6,557 nt of DNA from Nitratiruptor sp. (GCA_015494505.1 WGBB01000014.1:1-6557); one strand, 5' to 3'; positions 1 to 5,448 are shown, numbered from the stretch's first letter. Translations and numbers: made by a program. The notes: generated by a model not told the origin, from the sequence alone.

Positions 1-1
1 C

Positions 2-979
2 TACGAGCACTGGCACGGTGTGGGCCCCTTTGATCTTAAAACCGGTAAAAGCCTCAAAAAGAGTGACCGTCCCAGCGCCACCTCCGTTTTTAGCAAAAAG
101 CTTTTGGAGCTGGCCGAAGGGGATGAGCGTATCGTGGGCGTCACCGCCGCGATGCCGAGCGGGACGGGACTCAAGCCGCTTATAGAGAAGTTTCCCGAAA
201 GGTTTTGGGATGTGGGTATAGCCGAACAGCACGCCGTCACCTCCATGGGGCCGCTGGCCAAAGAGGGATTCAAGCCATTCGTGGCGATCTATTCTACCTT
301 TTTGCAGCGCGGCTACGACCAGGTGATCCACGATATCGCGCTCATGGATGTGCCTGTGGCGTTTGCCATCGATAGGGCGGGCATAGTAGGCGAAGATGGC
401 GAGACGCACCAGGGGGCGTTTGACATCAGCTATCTGCGTCCCATTCCCAATCTCCACCTCTTTGCACCCAGAAGCCCAGACACTCTCGAAAAAGCCGTGG
501 AATTTGCAGCCTCGTTCCATCGTCCCTGCGCCTTTCGCTACCCAAGAGGCGCCTTCATGATGGATGAGGTGTTCGAAGTGCGAGATTTTGAAGTGGGCAA
601 AGCGCAGCTTCTTGTGGATGCCGAGAGTGACATACTCTTCATAGGCTACGGCAACGGCGTGGGTAGAGCGTACCACACTATGCAGCATCTCGATTTCAAA
701 GTGGCGCTTCTTGACCTTCGTTTCGTCAAGCCGCTGGATGTGGAGCTTTTAAGGAAACTATCGCAAAAGCACAAAAAGTGGTTCGTCTTTAGCGACGGTG
801 CAAAATTGGGTGGAGTAGCGAGCGCTCTCGCAGAACTTGGATTGAATGTGGAGATAATCAGCTTCGAGTATGAAGATAGCTTCATTCCCCACGGCAAAGT
901 AGCGGATGTGGAGCGAGCGTTGGGACTATTGCCTGAGCAACTGGCCCAAAGAGTCCGTAAATGCGTATTTTCTGGCTAG
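2..979 (+). CDS. dxs: 1-deoxy-D-xylulose-5-phosphate synthase, C-terminal part (5' end outside window)
   Basis: DXS condenses pyruvate and glyceraldehyde-3-phosphate, using thiamine diphosphate, to make DXP, the first intermediate of the MEP isoprenoid pathway; it is a cytosolic enzyme. The frame is open to the left edge and begins with YEHWHGVGPFD, the family's HGxGPFD segment, so the GTG at 20 is an internal Val codon and not a start. About 325 residues are present, roughly the C-terminal half of a ~600-residue enzyme: the pyrimidine-binding transketolase domain with GIAEQHA (Glu is residue 75 of the fragment and corresponds to the catalytic Glu that activates the cofactor), then DRAGIVGEDGETHQGAFD from residue 124, and the C-terminal transketolase domain from about residue 200. 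The helix after AEQHA reads VTSMGPLA, with an unexpected Gly-Pro. The end overlaps the next gene by 19 nt, which suggests cotranscription and translational coupling. Identity is very secure. Confidence 0.97.
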   Translation, partial: YEHWHGVGPFDLKTGKSLKKSDRPSATSVFSKKLLELAEGDERIVGVTAAMPSGTGLKPLIEKFPERFWDVGIAEQHAVTSMGPLAKEGFKPFVAIYSTFLQRGYDQVIHDIALMDVPVAFAIDRAGIVGEDGETHQGAFDISYLRPIPNLHLFAPRSPDTLEKAVEFAASFHRPCAFRYPRGAFMMDEVFEVRDFEVGKAQLLVDAESDILFIGYGNGVGRAYHTMQHLDFKVALLDLRFVKPLDVELLRKLSQKHKKWFVFSDGAKLGGVASALAELGLNVEIISFEYEDSFIPHGKVADVERALGLLPEQLAQRVRKCVFSG

Positions 980-2133
980 TTTTTCTTACCGTTAGCCTCT
1001 TTGCCCAGGATGCCTTGGAGATTCTCAACTCCATACGCATCCATGCCGGCCTTGCCAAGCTTCAAAAAGATTCTCATCTCATGCAAGCTGCCAAAGCGCA
1101 TGTGCGTTTTGAGGCAAGTAATGCTATCTTTTCACATTTTGAATCCCCAAGCTATAAAAACTTCTATGCCAAAACGCCCAAGGAACGTGCTTTCAAAGCA
1201 GGAGCTCTTAGCGGCTATATCTTAGAAAACATTTCCCACGGTCAGGAAAATTTCGCTCAATCCATCACCTCTTTGATGGGGGCGATATACCATCGATTCG
1301 TATTTCTAAGTCCATATATAGATAGGGTAGGATATGCGAAAGAAGGTGCCTACTACTGCTACGATTTTGGGATTCACAAACTAGAAAAGCTATGTAGAAG
1401 CGGTGATACGACCGAGCCTTCGTTTATGGTGGACCTATGTGCCGATGGCACGAAGGTGGGATACAGTATCTTTAACAGAGTGACGCATTACGCGGGCAAA
1501 CCTATAGTTTGGCCGTACGATGGCATGCGTGAAGTTCCTGTGATATTTTACGAAGAGATCCCCGATCCCTTGCCTGATCGAAAATTTAGCGGCTATCCGG
1601 TGAGCGTACAGTTTGCGGATGGTTTTAAACGTACGGATCTTATGATCTTTAGGCTCTATCATGATGGCAAAGAGATTCCTACCATATTGCTTGATGCCAA
1701 AAGCGATCCCAATTCTCTATTAAAAGAGAGTCAATTCGCACTTTTTCCACTAAGGCCGTTAGATTTTAATACGCGCTACGATGTTGTGATACGTTACAAA
1801 GATTCTAAAACGAAAGATATTGTGACACTGCGTACGCACTTTTTTACCAAAAAGATTGCCATGCCTATTGTTACGCTCGATGCTAGGCGCTACAAACCTA
1901 TTACGCTTTTTGCCTCTCGCCGCTATCTTTTATATCTAAGGAGCAATCCTAAAAAACCTCTCTTTTTTCGCTATATCGCATGTCGTGGGAAATGCACGTA
2001 TAAGATGCTTGGCCCCAATATGATGATTGTCCAAAATCGTGTGAAAAATGAGGGGAAAATAACGCTCTATTTAAGCGGTGAAGAAAAACTGACACTCAAG
2101 GTAGTGCCCCCGCAAAAGGGGCGAAGAGATTAA
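961..2133 (+). CDS. Secreted CAP/SCP-domain protein with uncharacterised C-terminal half
   Basis: This 390-residue protein starts with a short signal peptide (MRIFWLVFLTVSLFA, probable cleavage before Gln16), so it is probably exported to the periplasm or cell surface. Residues ~17-140 look like a CAP (SCP/PR-1, YkwD-like) domain: LNSIRxxAGL at 22-31, His59 in SHFESP, Glu89 in LENIS, His111 in AIYHR and YCYDFG at 132-137. His59, Glu89 and His111 match three of the conserved CAP cavity residues. Residues ~175-300 contain WPYDG, an EIPDPLPD-SGYPVSVQF stretch and LDFNTRYDVVIRY, which resembles a bacterial Ig-like beta-sandwich; residues ~300-390 are beta-rich and unrecognised. Cysteines are at 133, 145, 160, 341 and 345. 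The start is supported by AAAGAG at 948-953, seven nt upstream, inside dxs. Base composition is clearly lower in GC than dxs. Bacterial CAP proteins have no settled function, so none is assigned. Confidence 0.85.
   Translation: MRIFWLVFLTVSLFAQDALEILNSIRIHAGLAKLQKDSHLMQAAKAHVRFEASNAIFSHFESPSYKNFYAKTPKERAFKAGALSGYILENISHGQENFAQSITSLMGAIYHRFVFLSPYIDRVGYAKEGAYYCYDFGIHKLEKLCRSGDTTEPSFMVDLCADGTKVGYSIFNRVTHYAGKPIVWPYDGMREVPVIFYEEIPDPLPDRKFSGYPVSVQFADGFKRTDLMIFRLYHDGKEIPTILLDAKSDPNSLLKESQFALFPLRPLDFNTRYDVVIRYKDSKTKDIVTLRTHFFTKKIAMPIVTLDARRYKPITLFASRRYLLYLRSNPKKPLFFRYIACRGKCTYKMLGPNMMIVQNRVKNEGKITLYLSGEEKLTLKVVPPQKGRRD
2106..2122. terminator. GC stem-loop at the convergent gene ends (possible weak bidirectional terminator)
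   Basis: GCCCC (2106-2110) pairs with GGGGC (2118-2122) around a 7-nt loop. It lies in the last codons of the CAP gene and just past the stop codon of the opposing peroxiredoxin gene. Neither strand has a proper U-tract after the stem, so it is at best a weak intrinsic terminator or a 3'-end stabilising hairpin for the two convergent transcripts. Confidence 0.3.
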
Positions 2134-2729
2134 AGTTCGTCTGCGTGTTTTGCCAGGTACTCTGCCACACCTTCTGGCGTAGGTTTCATAGCTTCTTTGC
2201 CTTTTTCCCACTCGGCTGGGCACACCTCTCCGTGCTCGTTTGCAAATTCCATAGCGTCTACCATACGAATCATTTCGTCGATGTTGCGTCCTAGAGGCAG
2301 GTCGTTAATGACGCAGTGGCGGATGGTACCGTCTTTGTCGATGAGGAAGCTTCCGCGAAGAGCTACGCCCGCATCTTCGAGCAGCACATCGTAATCGCGT
2401 GCTATCTGTTTCGTCAGGTCGGCCACCAGTGGATAGCGGATGTTACCGATACCGCCTTTTTCGACAGGCGTGTTTTTCCACGCAAGGTGCGTATAGTGGC
2501 TATCGACGGAACAGCCGATGACGTTGATGCCGCGTTTTTGGAACTCTTCGAGTCTGTGGTCGAAAGCGATGATTTCGCTCGGGCATACGAATGTGAAGTC
2601 GAGTGGGTAGAAAAAGAGCACGGCTCCCTTTTCTCCTATATTCTCATAGAGATTGAAGTTCTCGTTGATAGTGTTGTCAGGCATAACAGCCGGTGCCGTG
2701 AAGTCAGGTGCTTTTTTTGTGACAAGCAT
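2130..2729 (-). CDS. ahpC: Typical 2-Cys peroxiredoxin (AhpC/TSA family, Prx1 subfamily)
   Basis: This cytosolic thiol peroxidase reduces hydrogen peroxide, organic hydroperoxides and probably peroxynitrite. It is 199 residues long, the usual family length. The peroxidatic motif PLDFTFVC gives Pro42, Thr46 and peroxidatic Cys49; Arg125 (RGSFLID) is the likely partner Arg; resolving Cys170 lies in GEVCP. GGIG (92-95) and a C-terminal YL (191-192) resemble the GGLG and YF motifs of overoxidation-sensitive Prx1 enzymes. The start is chosen at MLVTKKAPDF because AAAGGAGAGGAG stands directly upstream; a longer open frame to 2774 would begin within the putative -10. No ahpF-like reductase is adjacent, and in Campylobacterota reduction is thought to come from thioredoxin. 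The gene is transcribed divergently from metK and converges on the CAP gene with a 4-nt overlap. The symbol follows Campylobacter usage; tsaA is the Helicobacter name. Confidence 0.95.
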   Translation of the reverse strand: MLVTKKAPDFTAPAVMPDNTINENFNLYENIGEKGAVLFFYPLDFTFVCPSEIIAFDHRLEEFQKRGINVIGCSVDSHYTHLAWKNTPVEKGGIGNIRYPLVADLTKQIARDYDVLLEDAGVALRGSFLIDKDGTIRHCVINDLPLGRNIDEMIRMVDAMEFANEHGEVCPAEWEKGKEAMKPTPEGVAEYLAKHADEL

Positions 2730-2743
2730 TCTCCTCTCCTTTT

Positions 2744-2758
2744 GGATAATTATTTTCC
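2744..2758. promoter_or_regulatory. Candidate Fur/PerR-type 7-1-7 operator in the ahpC leader
   Basis: GGATAAT-T-ATTTTCC is an inverted repeat of two 7-nt arms around one base, with one mismatched pair. It matches 11 of 14 arm positions of the general Fur-family 7-1-7 pattern TGATAAT-N-ATTATCA. It lies between the putative ahpC -10 and its ribosome binding site, where a bound repressor could block initiation or early elongation. In C. jejuni ahpC is known to be repressed by PerR/iron, which fits. AT-rich leaders can produce such matches by chance, so the call is tentative. Confidence 0.38.
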
Positions 2759-2773
2759 TTGAAAAACATTTCA

Positions 2774-2779
2774 ATTTTA
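2774..2779 (-). promoter_or_regulatory. Putative -10 element for ahpC
   Basis: On the - strand the sequence reads TGATAAAATTG, giving TAAAAT as a -10 hexamer preceded by a T-rich stretch (ATTTTTTAG). No good -35 hexamer is present; Campylobacterota vegetative promoters usually lack a conserved -35 and have T-rich upstream DNA. Initiation near 2767 would give a leader of about 38 nt containing the candidate operator. Confidence 0.4.
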
Positions 2780-2880
2780 TCAGTTTCTGGCTAAAAAATC
2801 ATTTAAATAAATAGTTAGCTGCAAAAAATCTGTCATAGCTTATGTAAAATGCTTCCTGCACCGCTTGAGACGAATTTGGA

Positions 2881-2886
2881 TATAAT
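2881..2886 (+). promoter_or_regulatory. Putative -10 element for metK
   Basis: A perfect TATAAT (in GGATATAATTG) sits 25 nt before the metK start codon, leaving a leader of roughly 18-20 nt. No convincing -35 is found at 16-18 nt spacing. A leader this short leaves no room for a SAM riboswitch. Confidence 0.6.
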
Positions 2887-2911
2887 TGCAAAAAACCACA
2901 AAAGGATAGCA

Positions 2912-4078
2912 ATGGCAAGAGACTATCTCTTTACCAGTGAATCGGTCACGGAGGGGCATCCCGACAAAATGGCCGACCAGATAAGCGATGCGATACTCGA
3001 TTATATCATCGAGCGCGACCCCAATGCACGCGTGGCGTGCGAAACACTGCTGAGCAACGGCTTTGCCATCATCGCAGGTGAACTCAAAACCACCACGTAT
3101 GCACCTATGCAAGATATCGTACGTGAAGTGATTCGCGAAATCGGCTACACCGATGCTCTCTATGGGTTTGACTATCGTAGCGCAGGCGTCCTCAACGCCG
3201 TGGGCGAGCAGTCTCCAGATATCAACCAGGGTGTCGATAAAGCCAGCGGTGAGATAGGAGCTGGCGACCAGGGCTTGATGTTTGGCTATGCCTGCAAGGA
3301 GACCGATGTATTGATGCCGCTGCCAATTACTATGGCGCATCGTCTTACATATGAACTGGCTCGAGCGCGCAAAGAGGGTATTTTGCCGTTCCTTCGCCCA
3401 GACGGCAAGGCGCAAGTGACGGTGCGCTACGTTGACGGCAAGCCAAAAGAGATAAAAACTATTGTCATTTCCACGCAGCACGATCCTGATGTGAGCTACA
3501 ACAGGCTCAAAGATGCCGTCATTGAAGAGGTGGTCTATCGTGTCATCCCTAAAGAGCTCCTCGCTGATGACATCGTTTACCATATCAATCCTACAGGTCG
3601 CTTCGTTATCGGTGGGCCTCAGGGTGACGCGGGACTGACGGGACGTAAGATCATCGTGGATACCTATGGCGGTAGCTGTCCGCACGGCGGTGGTGCCTTT
3701 AGCGGCAAGGACCCAACGAAGGTGGATCGCAGCGGGGCATATGCAGCACGCTACGTAGCCAAAAACCTCGTCGCTAGCGGAGTGTGCGAAAAAGCGACTA
3801 TCCAGATCGCTTACGCTATCGGTGTGGTCGAGCCGGTCTCTATCATGGTGGATACCCATGGTACGGGAAAAGTAGAAGATGAAAAGATCGAACAGTGCGT
3901 ACGGGATATTTTTGACCTTACGCCTAAAGGTATCATCGATACTCTCGATCTTTTACGACCTATTTATAGAAAAACGGCAGCCTATGGACATTTCGGACGT
4001 GAACTGCCGGAGTTTACATGGGAGAAGACCGACAAGGCTGAAGAGATCGCCGACTATCTAAAAATAAGCGGAGTTTAA
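2912..4078 (+). CDS. metK: S-adenosylmethionine synthase (methionine adenosyltransferase)
   Basis: MetK makes S-adenosylmethionine from ATP and methionine in the cytosol, with release of phosphate and pyrophosphate, and supplies methylation, radical-SAM and polyamine reactions. The 388-residue product has the usual length and the three-domain architecture. Visible motifs are GHPDK (15-19, with ATP-binding His16), the hexapeptide GAGDQG (116-121), and the glycine-rich P-loop-like GGGAFSGKD (259-267), preceded by CPH where E. coli has ARH. The start at MARDYLFTSES is chosen because AAAGGATAG lies just upstream and the family begins here; an in-frame ATG at 2849 lies upstream of the putative -10. 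The gene appears to have its own promoter, diverges from ahpC and is followed 51 nt later by the ferredoxin gene. In C. jejuni metK is elsewhere in the genome (from memory), so its place here is a lineage arrangement. Confidence 0.97.
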   Translation: MARDYLFTSESVTEGHPDKMADQISDAILDYIIERDPNARVACETLLSNGFAIIAGELKTTTYAPMQDIVREVIREIGYTDALYGFDYRSAGVLNAVGEQSPDINQGVDKASGEIGAGDQGLMFGYACKETDVLMPLPITMAHRLTYELARARKEGILPFLRPDGKAQVTVRYVDGKPKEIKTIVISTQHDPDVSYNRLKDAVIEEVVYRVIPKELLADDIVYHINPTGRFVIGGPQGDAGLTGRKIIVDTYGGSCPHGGGAFSGKDPTKVDRSGAYAARYVAKNLVASGVCEKATIQIAYAIGVVEPVSIMVDTHGTGKVEDEKIEQCVRDIFDLTPKGIIDTLDLLRPIYRKTAAYGHFGRELPEFTWEKTDKAEEIADYLKISGV

Positions 4079-4089
4079 AATTATTTTGT

Positions 4090-4095
4090 TATAGT
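4090..4095 (+). promoter_or_regulatory. Putative extended -10 promoter for the ferredoxin gene
   Basis: TTTTGTTATAGT gives TGn-TATAGT, an extended -10 in T-rich DNA 12 nt after the metK stop codon. It would start transcription near 4102, about 28 nt before the ferredoxin ATG. No terminator is visible after metK, so read-through from metK is equally possible. Confidence 0.4.
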
Positions 4096-4129
4096 TTGAT
4101 TGACTTTAATTTCGAATAAAGGAGATGCC

Positions 4130-4414
4130 ATGGCGGTAAAGATTACTGATATCTGCATCAACTGCGGTGCTTGTATCGATGAGTGTCCTGTAGAAGCTAT
4201 CGTTGACGATGATGATAACCCAACAGGAGAAGAGATTTACTACGTCTATCCTGATAAGTGTGTGGAATGTGTAGGATACCACGACACTCCTGCTTGTGCG
4301 GAAGCGTGTCCTACTGAAGGATGTATCGTTTGGGACGTTTGTCAGGAAGGTGCTACTTGCCGTGACGATGTGCCTGCTGAAGCTCGCGAAAACCACACTC
4401 CTGTTATCGAATAA
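4130..4414 (+). CDS. fdxA: 2[4Fe-4S] ferredoxin, Alvin type, with extra C-terminal cysteines
   Basis: This small cytosolic electron carrier of 94 residues should bind two [4Fe-4S] clusters. Cluster motif one is C9-x2-C12-x2-C15-x3-C19-P. Motif two is C44-x2-C47-x8-C56-x3-C60-P, and the 8-residue loop (VGYHDTPA) is the hallmark of Allochromatium-type ferredoxins, which have very low reduction potentials. An acidic insert (DDDDNPTGEE, 26-35) separates the motifs. Three further cysteines, Cys65, Cys71 and Cys77, are evenly spaced six residues apart in the C-terminal tail. The start at MAVKITDICINCG follows AAAGGAG at 4118-4124; upstream in-frame codons lie in the leader. The symbol follows C. 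jejuni fdxA, an iron-induced ferredoxin linked to aerotolerance that lies beside ahpC there. Orthology rests on position and family rather than close similarity, so the symbol is less certain than the ferredoxin call. Confidence 0.93.
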   Translation: MAVKITDICINCGACIDECPVEAIVDDDDNPTGEEIYYVYPDKCVECVGYHDTPACAEACPTEGCIVWDVCQEGATCRDDVPAEARENHTPVIE

Positions 4415-4418
4415 TCCC

Positions 4419-4434
4419 GGGGCCTTCGGGCCCT
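4419..4434 (+). terminator. UUCG-capped hairpin after the ferredoxin gene
   Basis: GGGCC (4420-4424), a TTCG tetraloop (4425-4428) and GGCCC (4429-4433), extended by a G-U pair (4419/4434), form a very stable hairpin four nt after the ferredoxin stop codon. The downstream sequence TAATCCTCCTATTTAATC is pyrimidine- and A-mixed, not a true U-tract. It may be a weak terminator or a 3'-end stabiliser that isolates the ferredoxin message from the ndk operon. Confidence 0.5.
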
Positions 4435-4468
4435 AATCCTCCTATTTAATCTATTCTTATGCTTTTTT

Positions 4469-4477
4469 TGCTATAAT
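4469..4477 (+). promoter_or_regulatory. Extended -10 promoter for the ndk-rpmF-plsX-fabH operon
   Basis: TGC-TATAAT is a perfect extended -10 preceded by a run of seven Ts, the classic Campylobacterota vegetative promoter form. It lies 35 nt before the ndk start codon, so the leader should be about 28 nt. It is the best promoter in the window and follows the ferredoxin hairpin directly. Confidence 0.72.
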
Positions 4478-4512
4478 CACCCTCTAAAATTCTCACAGGC
4501 GTAGGAGCGTGT

Positions 4513-4926
4513 ATGGAAAGAACCCTATCTATTATCAAGCCCGATGCGGTAGCAAAAAACGTGATCGGCAAAATCATCGATCGTTTTGAAACGAACGGCC
4601 TTCGCATCGCAGCGATGAAAAAGATTCAACTGACAAAAGAAGATGCGGCGAAATTTTACGAAGTGCATAAAGAGCGCCCATTCTTTAACGACTTGGTGGA
4701 GTACATGACAAGCGGCCCTGTGGTTGTCATGGTTTTGGAGGGTGAAAACGCCGTAGCCAAAAACCGTGAGCTTATGGGTGCGACAGACCCCAAGGAAGCT
4801 GCTCCGGGAACCATCAGAGCGGATTTTGCGGAAAGCATCGAAGCCAATGCGGTGCACGGTAGCGATAGTTTGGAAAATGCACAAAAAGAGATCGCATTTT
4901 TCTTTGCACAAAGGGAAATTCTGTAA
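4513..4926 (+). CDS. ndk: Nucleoside diphosphate kinase
   Basis: Ndk transfers the terminal phosphate from ATP to other (d)NDPs through a phosphohistidine, balancing nucleotide pools in the cytosol. The 137-residue protein is close to the usual bacterial length. It shows the N-terminal TLSIIKPDAV (Lys9), Tyr49, GATDPKEAAPGTIR (89-102, with Arg102) and the active-site NAVHGSDS with catalytic His115. TAGGAG at 4502-4507 gives a good ribosome binding site. It is the first gene of the proposed operon, and its TAA stop is immediately followed by the TTG start of the next gene with no intervening base, which implies translational coupling. Confidence 0.97.
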   Translation: MERTLSIIKPDAVAKNVIGKIIDRFETNGLRIAAMKKIQLTKEDAAKFYEVHKERPFFNDLVEYMTSGPVVVMVLEGENAVAKNRELMGATDPKEAAPGTIRADFAESIEANAVHGSDSLENAQKEIAFFFAQREIL

Positions 4927-5319
4927 TTGAAGATCGCATTTAAAAAAGTAGGACCCAACAAAAAGCAGGTCCATTATGAAAAAGAGGGCCTTTCAATCGA
5001 CGGGACCCTGCAAAGAGGCGAAAAGAGCCTCGTAGATTTGGGAGCTCGCATGAGCGGGCGTATCGAAGTGGAGTGCATACGTTGCGGAGAGCCTTTTTGG
5101 CTCGATGTGGATGAAGCGCTTCATTTGAAACTGAGCGACGGAGTCTATACAGGCTTCGACGAAGAAGCGGATGTGGTAGAATTTTATGACGGGTCGATCG
5201 ATATGGAGGAGATTATAGACTCCGAGAGCGCATCGATCAAACTCGATTACCATATCTGTCCAGCATGCAAACAAAAAGAAGGAGAAGACGATGGCAGTAC
5301 CAAAGAGACGTGTGAGTAA
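4927..5319 (+). CDS. DUF177 (YceD-like) family protein
   Basis: A 130-residue acidic protein whose position directly before rpmF is the classical one for the DUF177/YceD family, a group linked to 23S rRNA processing or ribosome assembly in some bacteria and plants; its molecular role here is unproven. The middle segment RIEVECIRCGEPFWLDVDEAL (45-65) is the family's usual core around a CxxC, and a second pair, CPAC at 111-114, could complete a zinc site with C50-x2-C53. An acidic DEEADVVEFYDGSIDMEE stretch lies between them. Translation starts at TTG, abutting the ndk stop; no in-frame ATG is near, and AAGGGA at 4911-4916 is a somewhat distant ribosome binding site. The 3' end overlaps rpmF by 29 nt. 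Family call is from context and the CxxC core; no functional assignment is made. Confidence 0.82.
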   Translation: MKIAFKKVGPNKKQVHYEKEGLSIDGTLQRGEKSLVDLGARMSGRIEVECIRCGEPFWLDVDEALHLKLSDGVYTGFDEEADVVEFYDGSIDMEEIIDSESASIKLDYHICPACKQKEGEDDGSTKETCE

Positions 5320-5443
5320 AACAAGAGCGGCAAAACGTAGAACACACTACAAAATCAAACTCGCAAGACCCGTAAAAGATAAAGACGGAACTTGGAAACT
5401 CCCTCATCACGTAAATCCTACGACAGGCGAATATAAAAGTTAA
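5291..5443 (+). CDS. rpmF: 50S ribosomal protein L32, cysteine-free form
   Basis: A 50-residue, strongly basic protein beginning MAVPKRRVSKTRAAKRRTHY, the conserved L32 N-terminus, and ending KDGTWKLPHHVNPTTGEYKS. L32 is a large-subunit protein near the peptide exit tunnel. The zinc-ribbon cysteines found in many L32 proteins are absent: there is no Cys at all, so this is a zinc-independent (C-minus) type, as recalled for Helicobacter and its relatives. The reading frame is too short for many gene finders. AAGGAGAAG just before the ATG is a strong ribosome binding site placed inside the DUF177 coding region, whose end overlaps this gene by 29 nt in another frame. The next gene, plsX, starts five nt after the stop. 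Confidence 0.96.
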   Translation: MAVPKRRVSKTRAAKRRTHYKIKLARPVKDKDGTWKLPHHVNPTTGEYKS

Positions 5444-5448
5444 TTGCG

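Noticed and set aside
2316..2762. Open frame on the + strand opposite ahpC
   Set aside because: It mirrors the peroxiredoxin coding region, whose catalytic motifs are intact on the - strand; the product resembles no family I know.
2730..2774. Fifteen-codon N-terminal extension of the peroxiredoxin
   Set aside because: It would start inside the putative -10, lacks a ribosome binding site and is absent from the family, whereas AAAGGAGAGGAG stands right before the internal ATG at 2729.
2849..2911. Twenty-one-codon N-terminal extension of MetK
   Set aside because: It contains the TATAAT promoter element and is not part of the family's N-terminus; AAAGGATAG supports the ATG at 2912.
2821..2911. 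SAM riboswitch upstream of metK
   Set aside because: The interval from the TATAAT to the start codon is only 25 nt and no multi-helix fold is evident, so there is no space for a known SAM aptamer.
2840..3859. Long antisense open frame opposite metK (339 codons)
   Set aside because: metK is certain on the + strand with all its motifs. The antisense translation is rich in His, Cys and Arg with no domain signature, as expected of a codon-bias shadow, and no ribosome binding site is evident.
4100..4129. Ten-codon N-terminal extension of the ferredoxin
   Set aside because: It covers the probable transcription start region and the AAAGGAG ribosome binding site; ferredoxins of this type begin close to the first Cys motif.
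4525..4974. Antisense open frame opposite ndk
   Set aside because: It is a shadow of a certain gene whose catalytic His and other signatures are intact; the antisense product has no recognisable motif.
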